Assembly: GCA_030642425.1 (NCBI GenBank)
Contig: DAOWNU010000069.1
Coordinates: 1-8,230 of the forward strand
Source of the DNA: a bacterium
GTDB taxonomy: Bacteria > UBP14 > UBA6098
Reading direction: 5' to 3'
DNA length: 8,230 bases
A program made the translations under genes and the position numbers. Below the pieces are notes generated by a model that was not told the origin of the DNA, ran no database searches, and was given only the letters and a program-made list of their open reading frames with translations. Positions 1-5,366 of the stretch are shown here, piece after piece. Position 1 is the stretch's first letter; each line of letters begins with the position of its first letter.

Positions 1-79
1 CGCCCAATGCGTGCTCGACAGCCCAATAAGAATCCCGGTCGCAGTTGCTTCCGTGGAATCTGACAATCGCAGCGTGCAT
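1..79 (-). CDS. purQ: PurQ, FGAM synthase glutaminase subunit (partial, N-terminus only)
   Basis: Only the first 26 codons are inside the window; the gene runs off the left edge. Its start reads MHAAIVRFHGSNCDRDSYWA, which matches the PurQ N-terminus, where an FPGSNCDRD-type motif follows the first beta strand of the class I glutamine amidotransferase fold. PurQ releases ammonia from glutamine for formylglycinamidine ribonucleotide (FGAM) synthase in the fourth step of purine synthesis, in the cytoplasm, together with PurL and PurS. The start codon overlaps the purS stop by one base (TAATG), with AGGAG five bases upstream, so translation is probably coupled to purS. The usual Pro of the motif is His here. 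The catalytic Cys-His-Glu residues lie outside the window, so activity cannot be judged. Confidence 0.9.
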   Translation of the reverse strand, partial: MHAAIVRFHGSNCDRDSYWAVEHALG

Positions 80-336
80 TAAGTCTCCTCGATCTCGTAA
101 CTGAAAACCTCGATAATCGGGTTCGAGAGGATGTCGCGGGAAACCTTTTCGACAATTTTCCCGGCCTCGTCCCGATTTTCCGCTTCGAGTTTCAGGAAAA
201 AAATCCTGCCGGAACGAACCCCGTCGATATTGTCGAATCCAAGCCGCTGAAGGGCCTCCGAGATTGTTTTACCCTCCGGGTCCGCGACCGTATCAATCTT
301 CCTAACCGTCACTTTCGAAAGGTATTTCTTCATCAT
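79..336 (-). CDS. purS: PurS, FGAM synthase small subunit
   Basis: An 85-residue protein of the length expected for PurS (about 80-85). It has the family pattern: an N-terminal strand (SKVTVRKIDTVADPEG), the segment ISEALQRLGFDNIDGVRSGR, which matches the family's typical AL..LGF..V..VR.GK, a strand FFLKLEAEN, and a C-terminal helix ending NPIIEVFSYEIE. PurS is the scaffold that lets PurQ pass ammonia to PurL in FGAM synthase. Its presence implies a small PurL elsewhere rather than the single-chain enterobacterial type. The start could be either of two adjacent ATGs at 336 or 333; AGGAAGGA lies five bases before the first, which I chose. It overlaps the 3' end of pssA by 35 bases and the purQ start by one. 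Confidence 0.93.
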   Translation of the reverse strand: MMKKYLSKVTVRKIDTVADPEGKTISEALQRLGFDNIDGVRSGRIFFLKLEAENRDEAGKIVEKVSRDILSNPIIEVFSYEIEET

Positions 337-1090
337 TATCGTCCTTCCTGCCGGTTCCGCGCGTTTCTCGCGAAAGTGTTACTATCACCTCTCTAATCAA
401 ACCATGCAAAACAAACAGCACCATTAACGGATATATAGTATATACGGGGAACAAAATCAACGCTAAAATTATCGAGAGAAGCGGAATAAGAATCAGAAAA
501 TTCCATCGGTTTGAGAAATCTATCCGGGGCGGATGCTTTGGGTATTTGACCTGCGAGATCATAAGCCACGCCAGCACCGCGATTCCCCCAAGAACGCCGT
601 TACCCATTATCGGCGGCCAGACCTTGTCGATAAATACCAAGCCGCTCGCAATTGTCACCGCCGCCACGGGGATCGGCAATCCGTAAAAGAAATCATCTCT
701 ACCGGATTCGGCGGCAACATTGAAACGCGCCAGCCTGAAAGCCCCGGCAAATATATAAAGTATCCCAACAGCAAGTTTCCAGCCAAACATGTCGAAAAGG
801 CCGACGGCGTATAGCATGGCCACCGGCGCAATCCCGAACGTCGTAAAATCGGCCAGCGAATCGAGCTGGACACCAATCCGGCTCGCGCCTTTGGTCATCC
901 GCGCGACCTTGCCGTCGAGAAGATCGAGAAACGCCCCGAGAAAAATAAACCAGGCCGCGCTCAACGGCTTCGGCCCCATCGAGTGAATTATTGCGAAAAA
1001 CCCGCAGAACAGATTCCCGAAGGTGAAAATACCGGGGATGACCGGCGTCAGCCTTTTTATGTCCATCTTGCGATTGCCGATTCTCCGCAT
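302..1090 (-). CDS. pssA: CDP-diacylglycerol--serine O-phosphatidyltransferase PssA
   Basis: Integral membrane enzyme that joins CDP-diacylglycerol and L-serine to give phosphatidylserine and CMP, the substrate of Psd. As called it has 262 residues. The CDP-alcohol phosphotransferase signature DGx2ARx8Gx3Dx3D is complete: D59, G60, A63, R64, G73, D77 and D81. The early segment TPVIPGIFTFGNLFCGFFAI is typical of PssA, and several hydrophobic segments follow to about residue 235, then a polar, acidic tail (KDDNDEEIPFESDG). I chose the ATG at 1090, giving MRRIGNRKMD, because AGGAG lies 10 bases upstream and basic N-termini are common in the family; an ATG at 1066 is possible but has no well-placed ribosome site. 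The gene starts inside the last 34 bases of psd and ends inside purS. Confidence 0.93.
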   Translation of the reverse strand: MRRIGNRKMDIKRLTPVIPGIFTFGNLFCGFFAIIHSMGPKPLSAAWFIFLGAFLDLLDGKVARMTKGASRIGVQLDSLADFTTFGIAPVAMLYAVGLFDMFGWKLAVGILYIFAGAFRLARFNVAAESGRDDFFYGLPIPVAAVTIASGLVFIDKVWPPIMGNGVLGGIAVLAWLMISQVKYPKHPPRIDFSNRWNFLILIPLLSIILALILFPVYTIYPLMVLFVLHGLIREVIVTLSRETRGTGRKDDNDEEIPFESDG

Positions 1091-1689
1091 TTTACTTTGT
1101 CTCCTATCGCGACGAGCGATTCGGTTTTGTTCCGTGGCGTGAGAAGCTCGACCCTGCTGCCGAACCGAATAATGCCGATTCTCTCGCCGCGGGTGAGTTT
1201 TTGCTTTTCCTGAACGCGGCAAATCACTCTTCGGGCAACCATGCCGGCAATCTGGTGAACCTGCACCGGCCCTTTGGGCGTATCAAAAAAGATTTTCTGG
1301 CGTTCGTTCTGTGCGAAGGCTTCTTTTGTTCCGGCGTGTTTATAGCCGCCATCGACATGCTCGATAAGTTCCACAACACCGTCGCACGGCGCACGGTTCA
1401 CGTGAACATCGAAGATATTCATGAATATTCCGATTCTCAGACATTCGCCGAATGCCGGGTCGTCGAACTCGCCGACAAAAACGATCTCGCCGTCGGCGGG
1501 AGAGACGAGAACGTCGCTGTCCTCCGGCGGGAACCGGTCGGGATCACGGAAGAAATACAGCGAGAAGGCCGCCATGATTACGAATACGCCGCTCAGGAAG
1601 TAGCCGGCAATCATACCGGGAAGAGCCGCGAAAAGCGCGAGAACGAGAAACATGCCGACAAATCTTTTTAGTTCCGGGTCAAATTTCAT
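1057..1689 (-). CDS. psd: Phosphatidylserine decarboxylase proenzyme, short form
   Basis: Converts phosphatidylserine to phosphatidylethanolamine with a pyruvoyl cofactor made by self-cleavage. The 210-residue chain fits the short (archaeal-type, PSD-A) class rather than the roughly 320-residue E. coli class. An N-terminal membrane hairpin spans about residues 11-45, followed by FFRDPDR (46-52), SPADG (63-67, candidate catalytic Asp66), FMNIFDVHVNRAPCDG (89-104, His96), and the processing site in RIGIIRFGSRV, where cleavage between Gly177 and Ser178 would turn Ser178 into the pyruvoyl group of the small subunit. I chose the ATG at 1689, seven bases after GGAA; a TTG two codons upstream at 1695 lies too close to that site. 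First gene of the psd-pssA-purS-purQ operon. Confidence 0.95.
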   Translation of the reverse strand: MKFDPELKRFVGMFLVLALFAALPGMIAGYFLSGVFVIMAAFSLYFFRDPDRFPPEDSDVLVSPADGEIVFVGEFDDPAFGECLRIGIFMNIFDVHVNRAPCDGVVELIEHVDGGYKHAGTKEAFAQNERQKIFFDTPKGPVQVHQIAGMVARRVICRVQEKQKLTRGERIGIIRFGSRVELLTPRNKTESLVAIGDKVKCGESAIARWT

Positions 1690-1725
1690 TTTCAAGTTCC
1701 AAAATCGAGACTAACAATTTAGATC

Positions 1726-1754
1726 ATTATAATATATGAACCCGTCGAATTCAA
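1726..1754 (-). promoter_or_regulatory. Sigma-70-type promoter for psd-pssA-purS-purQ
   Basis: On the minus strand a TTGAAT -35 box (1754-1749) and a perfect TATAAT -10 box (1731-1726) are separated by 17 bases. Transcription would begin near 1719, giving a leader of about 30 bases before the psd ATG. The surroundings are AT-rich, as expected. No second promoter is visible inside the tightly overlapping genes, so this one probably serves the whole operon. Confidence 0.8.
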
Positions 1755-1860
1755 GTTTAAAACGACAATTTTCGAGGGGGCGAGCCGCGTGGCGGATATC
1801 GTCGTCATGTGAAAACGATATTTTTAATATTAGCCATTTTCTCTTTTTTTAGATGATTTT

Positions 1861-2016
1861 CGCAGGGGAGGATTCCAAACCCGCCCGAATCGGGTTTGCC
1901 TTCGTCAAAGCACAACGGATCGAGAACGAGGATTGTTACGCAGGGGGAATTGCATTCGCCCGTCGCCCAAACAACGGATGGCGCTAATTCTCGGACTGGA
2001 CCAACGCGGTTGGTCC
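1861..2016. repeat. Cluster of three short inverted repeats in the spacer
   Basis: Three hairpins lie within 160 bases: CAAACCCG / CGGGTTTG (1876-1883 with 1891-1898, 7-base loop); GGG-GAAT / ATTC-CCC (1943-1961, with one G-G mismatch); and GGACCAAC / GTTGGTCC (1998-2005 with 2009-2016, 3-base loop). There are also short direct repeats: CGCAGGGG at 1861 and 1939, and ACAACGGAT at 1912 and 1971. The stretch is more GC-rich than its AT-rich left flank. None of the hairpins is followed by a T run on either strand, so they are not standard intrinsic terminators, although they lie downstream of the DUF362 gene. They look like decayed copies of dispersed palindromic intergenic repeats; that origin is inference. 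Confidence 0.5.
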
Positions 2017-2065
2017 TCGCGAATCGAAAACGATCATCCGCCCCACAGCGACCGGGAGGTTAATA

Positions 2066-3190
2066 TCAGCCGATCCTTTTCGCTATCCAGCTTCTATCGA
2101 GCTCGATAGCGTCTTCCGGGCATAATTCGTGGCAGCAAAGGCAGGTTATACAGGCCTTATAATCGAATTCGGGGAGCCGCTCGCCCCGCATGGTTATTGC
2201 ATCGACAGGACAATGTTTCGCGCAGATGCCGCATCGAACGCATTTGTCTTCGATAGGAACAGGGCGAATCCAGATTAACCGTCCCAGATAGCGCACAAGC
2301 CACGTCGGAACAAGCCTATCGGGGATCATTGGCGGCAATTTGAAAGGTTTTTCAAGAATAAAATCGGACAGTTCGCCGCCGGGTATTTCGATTTTCGATA
2401 AATCGCCCTGTCCAAGCCCCGCTTTTTGTGCCAATTTCGTTGTGATTACTCTATTGGGTTTTATCCCGATAATGTGCGCGGCAACCGTGTCCATCGCGAC
2501 ACCGTCGGTCGAGGCCAGAAGAAGCCCGACATCCCTGAGTTCGCCGCTCGATGGGCCGTTGCCCTCCATCCCGACAATCGCATCCATAATGTGGAGCGCG
2601 ACCGGAACCCGCTCGTAGATAGCGATAAGCATGCGCGAGAATTCGGACGGCCTCGGGAGAAGTTTGTGAAATCCGGCCTTTTGGAAACCGGGCACCAGGC
2701 CAAAAAGGTTTTTCACCGCGCCGGTATAGAGCATAAACGAATGTGTTTTCAGCTTTGGCAGGCTGACTATCCGGTCGAACCCGTCTATCGCCCTCGTTAT
2801 CTGCAATGTTAGTTTGTCGTCTATCGGGATCGTTCTCGTCCCCGCCGTTTCGAATCTGACCCACGGTATTCCGAGGCTTTCCGCAACATCGATCATGCCG
2901 GTATTTCTGAATACCCGCTCCACCCCTTTATCCGCCGTGCCGGGAGAGTCGCCTATCGCCACGGATGCGCCGTAATCGAGCAGGCTTTCCGCAACCGCCT
3001 TAACGACCGCAGGATGAGTTGTAGCACCACGCTCCGGATCTCGAGCCAGAAGCAGGTTGACTTTCAACAGGACGCTATCGCCGGGGCGGACATGAGCGCG
3101 CCATCCCCCAAGATCGTCGATAAGCTTTTCTATATGGGAACGGAGGGCATCGTAGCCCCCCGCTCTTTGAATAGATACTTTGCTATTCAA
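2066..3190 (-). CDS. DUF362 protein with C-terminal 2[4Fe-4S] ferredoxin domain
   Basis: A 374-residue soluble protein. Residues 1-280 carry DUF362 hallmarks: LLKVNLLL (41-48), THPAVV (58-63), GDSPG (80-84), LPKLKTH (144-150), GAVKNLFGLVPG (157-168), DAIVGMEGNGPSSGE (203-217) and STDGVAMDTVAAHIIG (227-242). The C-terminus has two bacterial-ferredoxin motifs, C317-C320-C323-C327-Pro and C347-C350-C353-C357-Pro, so it should bind two [4Fe-4S] clusters. DUF362 proteins have no agreed function; an electron-transfer or redox-enzyme role is an inference from the clusters. The start is a TTG at 3190 directly after the upstream stop (TAATTG), with GGGGAAA a few bases before it. No in-frame ATG occurs until residue 99, and the family N-terminus (KVSIQR...GDSVLLKVNLL) requires the TTG. 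Third gene of the folD operon. Confidence 0.92.
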   Translation of the reverse strand: MNSKVSIQRAGGYDALRSHIEKLIDDLGGWRAHVRPGDSVLLKVNLLLARDPERGATTHPAVVKAVAESLLDYGASVAIGDSPGTADKGVERVFRNTGMIDVAESLGIPWVRFETAGTRTIPIDDKLTLQITRAIDGFDRIVSLPKLKTHSFMLYTGAVKNLFGLVPGFQKAGFHKLLPRPSEFSRMLIAIYERVPVALHIMDAIVGMEGNGPSSGELRDVGLLLASTDGVAMDTVAAHIIGIKPNRVITTKLAQKAGLGQGDLSKIEIPGGELSDFILEKPFKLPPMIPDRLVPTWLVRYLGRLIWIRPVPIEDKCVRCGICAKHCPVDAITMRGERLPEFDYKACITCLCCHELCPEDAIELDRSWIAKRIG

Positions 3191-3916
3191 TTATTTCCCC
3201 GGCGAATTCTTGAGAAGATGCCAGGCGTTGCGATATTTCGCATATTTGCTCGGCGGCTCTCCGCTGCGCTTGCGTCGATAGTCGGAATAGCGATCTTTCA
3301 GGGTGATCAGTGTCAGGCCTTCGATATCTTTGAATGGAATGATATAGTAGGTATAACGTTCCTCGTCATCATCGGGGCCGAGGTCCAGAACGTAGATGCA
3401 AAAGTTAACGGGGCGGTTTGTGACGGCAAACCGATAGTATATGCTGGGCCTGCGTTTGCGCGGGATGTGGTAAATAGTTTCCGTATTCGTCCCCGAAATA
3501 TTAACCAGATTTCCGTTTATCTTCATTCTCACCGCGCTGTCGCGTTTTGCGAGAAGATCGACACTCAATCCGATGGATTCACATTTTTCCTTCACGATCT
3601 TTGTGTAGAAAGTCTTCTTTGCGCTGCGCTCCTTGCCGAGCTTCTCGTATTCGACAAGGCGGGCATCCAGATCGGCGTTGCGTCGCTGGGCCTCTTTTGC
3701 GCGCTTGTCTTTGCGTTTCGACTGGATTTCGTTATACGAGTCGGCGAAGAAACTCATGTATAATCCAGCGGTGTTCTGGCGGCTGAATCCGAAATGGCGG
3801 CCGATCTCCTCGAGAGTGTTAAGCTCTTTGACCATCGACGTGAACTTGTTGAATCCGCCCTTGTGCCTGTATTTCTCGTCGAACCTCGATATTTTGCGGT
3901 CTCTGCTCATTTTCAT
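3191..3916 (-). CDS. Uncharacterised basic HTH protein, possible decayed PD-(D/E)XK-like C-terminus
   Basis: A 241-residue protein that I cannot assign to a named gene. A helix-turn-helix is likely at residues 33-56 (NTLEEIGRHFGFSRQNTAGLY), resembling the recognition helices of sigma-region-4-like domains. Residues 66-115 are rich in Lys, Arg and Glu and probably form a helical linker. The C-terminal part (about 118-237) has alternating strands ending in YYIIPFKDIEG (190-200) and SKYAKYRNAWHLL (223-235). That ending recalls PD-(D/E)XK nuclease-like proteins related to intron-associated endonucleases, but I see no clear ExK: the matching strand reads INGNLVNISGT (133-143). This is pattern memory, not a search. 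No signal peptide or membrane segment. The start at 3916 has AAGGAG 10 bases upstream; a second ATG lies two codons in. It sits 37 bases after folD. Confidence 0.85.
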   Translation of the reverse strand: MKMSRDRKISRFDEKYRHKGGFNKFTSMVKELNTLEEIGRHFGFSRQNTAGLYMSFFADSYNEIQSKRKDKRAKEAQRRNADLDARLVEYEKLGKERSAKKTFYTKIVKEKCESIGLSVDLLAKRDSAVRMKINGNLVNISGTNTETIYHIPRKRRPSIYYRFAVTNRPVNFCIYVLDLGPDDDEERYTYYIIPFKDIEGLTLITLKDRYSDYRRKRSGEPPSKYAKYRNAWHLLKNSPGK

Positions 3917-3953
3917 CGTGCAACAACTCCTTTCTGCGATTTGGCTCCAAGGA

Positions 3954-4805
3954 TTACATTTCCCTACTGAGCCTGTAAGCTTTATATGCGTTTCTTAATA
4001 GGCATGACACTGTAACCGGCCCGACACCTCCCGGAACCGGCGTCAACGAACCCGCGACAGGCTCGACGGAATCGTGATCGACGTCCCCGATAAGCTTGCC
4101 GTCGATATAATTGGTTCCGACATCGATAACGACCGCGTCCTTCGAGACGTGATCTCGATTAACAAATCCCGGTTTTCCGATTGCGACTATTAATATTTCC
4201 GCCGATTTTGTGATTTTGGACAAATCCCTCGTTCGGCTGTGGCAGACAGTAACCGTGGCGTTGCCTTCCGGCGATTTTCGAAGCAGCATATTCGCCAGCG
4301 GCAAACCCACAGTTCTGCTTCGGCCAACAATAACCGCCCGTTTCCCGTTCGTATCTATCCGATATTTTTTCAAAATCTCGAGAATCGCCAGAGGTGTGGC
4401 GGGAAGGAACACCGGCTCGCCGGATATTATTCGCCCGATATTGCCGGCTGTCGTGCAATCGACATCTTTTGCCGGGTTAATTGCCTCTCTGACCGGAAAC
4501 GGGTCGATATTTTCCGGCAGCGGCTCCTCCAAAATAATACCGTGATAGGCCTTGTTACCGGATATCCCGGTCATTATCGAAACGGCCTCTTCGGTGCGAA
4601 TATCTGCGGAAAATTGCAGGATTTCTACGTTTATTCCGATCTTGTCCGCGGCTCTGGCCTTGGATCGTGCATAGATCAAACTGCCCTCGTCGTCGCCGAA
4701 AATAACCGCCGCAAGAGTCGGTTTGGCAGCGGTCTCTTCGATTCGAGCCTTAACCTCTCCCTTTATTTCCGACGCGATTTTTTTTCCCGATAATATAAGG
4801 GCCAT
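3954..4805 (-). CDS. folD: FolD, methylene-THF dehydrogenase / methenyl-THF cyclohydrolase (divergent)
   Basis: Bifunctional cytoplasmic enzyme that interconverts 5,10-methylene-, 5,10-methenyl- and 10-formyl-tetrahydrofolate using NADP(H). The length of 283 is normal. Tyr45 and catalytic Lys49 lie in YARSKARAADKIGI. The nucleotide-binding region has VGRSRTVGLP (160-169), CHSRT (188-192), and VVIDVGTN (225-232). The C-terminus has the conserved TPVPGGVGPVT (255-265). Departures from the usual family sequence: the catalytic Gln of the VQLPLP motif is Glu93 (LEEPLP); KDVDG reads KDVDC (Asp116 kept, then Cys117); PCTP reads PATP; and the Lys usual after IVG is Leu168. The start has GGGAG five bases upstream. 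First gene of its operon; 10-formyl-THF supplies purine synthesis, a loose link with purSQ. Confidence 0.93.
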   Translation of the reverse strand: MALILSGKKIASEIKGEVKARIEETAAKPTLAAVIFGDDEGSLIYARSKARAADKIGINVEILQFSADIRTEEAVSIMTGISGNKAYHGIILEEPLPENIDPFPVREAINPAKDVDCTTAGNIGRIISGEPVFLPATPLAILEILKKYRIDTNGKRAVIVGRSRTVGLPLANMLLRKSPEGNATVTVCHSRTRDLSKITKSAEILIVAIGKPGFVNRDHVSKDAVVIDVGTNYIDGKLIGDVDHDSVEPVAGSLTPVPGGVGPVTVSCLLRNAYKAYRLSREM

Positions 4806-4860
4806 TTTTTCTCCCGATGAAACTTCTTAGAAGCGGCGAGGCTTCAGTAAAAAGTTTTTT

Positions 4861-4888
4861 ATTATAACGGCGTATCTTCGTCTGTCAA
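4861..4888 (-). promoter_or_regulatory. Sigma-70-type promoter for the folD operon
   Basis: On the minus strand a perfect TTGACA -35 (4888-4883) and a perfect TATAAT -10 (4866-4861) are spaced by 16 bases. Transcription should begin near 4853, with a leader of just under 50 bases. The leader contains only a weak five-pair hairpin (GAAGC/GCTTC) and is too short for a folate riboswitch. The two consensus hexamers suggest strong, constitutive expression. Confidence 0.85.
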
Positions 4889-5255
4889 GCTTTTTTTAAA
4901 GAAAATTCTTAACTTGTTTTGTATGAATATTCTATACCTATTTTCTTTTTATTGAATCCTTTCGGACACGCATAATCCGTCTAAATCCGGATAAATTCAC
5001 CGCTATATGATTATTTTTTCATAGGAATTGAAGAGGTGTTTGATGGTCTTTGATTAACTACATTTAATAGGTCGAGCGTCTCGCTCGATGGGGAATGCAC
5101 GGCGAGACGCCGTACCTATTAAGGTTTAGGGTTTATGAATCAGGGAAAGCGAATTTTTCACGAGGCGAATGTATAAACTAAATAATCAATGACCATAAAG
5201 GGCTTAAGCTTTGGGCGACCGGCTCGAAAATGAAAACTGTTTTCCGATTATCGAT
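4889..5255. other. Upstream part of the folD-tldD divergent spacer
   Basis: Apart from the palindromic element at 5064-5122, this part of the 561-base spacer is AT-rich and I see no credible gene in it. There is a short palindrome, GAATATTC, at 4925-4932, and an isolated AATGACCA at 5188-5195 that repeats half of the tldD operator core. A 28-codon open frame (5095-5181) and other short frames lack ribosome sites and family features. Confidence 0.6.
5064..5122. repeat. 59-base palindromic element with two alternative folds
   Basis: Ends are perfect 9-base inverted repeats, TTAATAGGT (5064-5072) and ACCTATTAA (5114-5122). Inside are two six-pair hairpins with three-base loops: CGAGCG-TCT-CGCTCG (5073-5087) and ACGGCG-AGA-CGCCGT (5099-5113). 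The two loops, TCT and AGA, are themselves complementary. In the other fold, GCGTCTCGC (5076-5084) pairs with GCGAGACGC (5102-5110), giving one long stem broken by a 3x3 mismatch. The GC-rich core contrasts with the AT-rich spacer. It looks like a dispersed small palindromic repeat or REP-like element; no neighbouring transposase is present and copy number cannot be judged here. Confidence 0.7.
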
Positions 5256-5281
5256 AAAAAATGACCACGTGGTCATTTTTT
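5256..5281. promoter_or_regulatory. Perfect 26-base palindrome, candidate operator of tldDE
   Basis: The core TGACCACGTGGTCA (5262-5275) is flanked by six A on the left and six T on the right, making a perfect dyad centred between 5268 and 5269. It ends two bases before the -35 box of the tldD promoter. The size and two-fold symmetry fit a site for a dimeric repressor or activator, for example of TetR type; no regulator gene is in the window. As RNA it would form an A-stem-T hairpin like an intrinsic terminator, but no transcription unit that needs ending reaches it from either side, so an operator is the better reading. Confidence 0.65.
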
Positions 5282-5283
5282 CC

Positions 5284-5312
5284 TTGACATTGTACACCCG
5301 GGTAATTATTAT
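5284..5312 (+). promoter_or_regulatory. Sigma-70-type promoter for tldD-tldE
   Basis: A perfect TTGACA (5284-5289) and TATTAT (5307-5312, five of six consensus) are spaced by 17 bases. Transcription should start near 5319, leaving a leader of about 48 bases. The spacer holds an eight-base palindrome, ACCCGGGT (5296-5303). The adjoining upstream dyad suggests regulation. Confidence 0.8.
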
Positions 5313-5333
5313 GATTCTGAAAGAGCAATCACA

Positions 5334-5348
5334 GGCCTTTCGAAGGCC
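5334..5348 (+). other. Leader hairpin upstream of the tldD ribosome site
   Basis: GGCCTT and AAGGCC flank a TCG loop in the predicted 5' leader, ending a few bases before the AAGGAG site. It could stabilise the mRNA end or affect initiation; no T run follows, so it is not a terminator. Confidence 0.4.
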
Positions 5349-5366
5349 ATAAACAAAGGAGCGCAG

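Larger units (their letters stand above)
1690..2065. other. Spacer between two minus-strand operons
   Basis: This 376-base spacer holds the psd promoter at its left end and the inverted-repeat cluster at its right. Between them, 1760-1860 is AT-rich with a weak ATATCGT / ACGATAT inverted repeat (1796-1802 with 1815-1821). I see no convincing coding sequence, RNA gene or intrinsic terminator. How the folD operon terminates is therefore not clear from the sequence. Confidence 0.6.

Noticed and set aside
1796..1830. ATATCGT/ACGATAT inverted repeat followed by TTTTT on the plus strand.
   Set aside because: The stem is AT-rich with a 12-base loop and no plus-strand gene precedes it, so a terminator is unlikely.
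1853..1987. A 44-codon plus-strand frame with protein-like composition (ATG at 1853, TAA at 1985).
   Set aside because: It has no ribosome site, only a T run before it, and consists mainly of the inverted and direct repeats of the spacer.
5095..5181. A 28-codon plus-strand frame upstream of tldD that might be a peptide substrate for TldD/TldE.
   Set aside because: It starts inside the palindromic element, has no proper ribosome site and no leader/core pattern of a modified peptide precursor.
5188..5195. An extra AATGACCA half-site, 72 bases left of the same half-site in the operator.
   Set aside because: Eight bases in an AT-rich spacer can recur by chance and there is no partner half-site.
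5256..5281. The A6-stem-T6 palindrome as a bidirectional terminator.
   Set aside because: The genes on both sides diverge from this spacer, so no transcript needs ending here.
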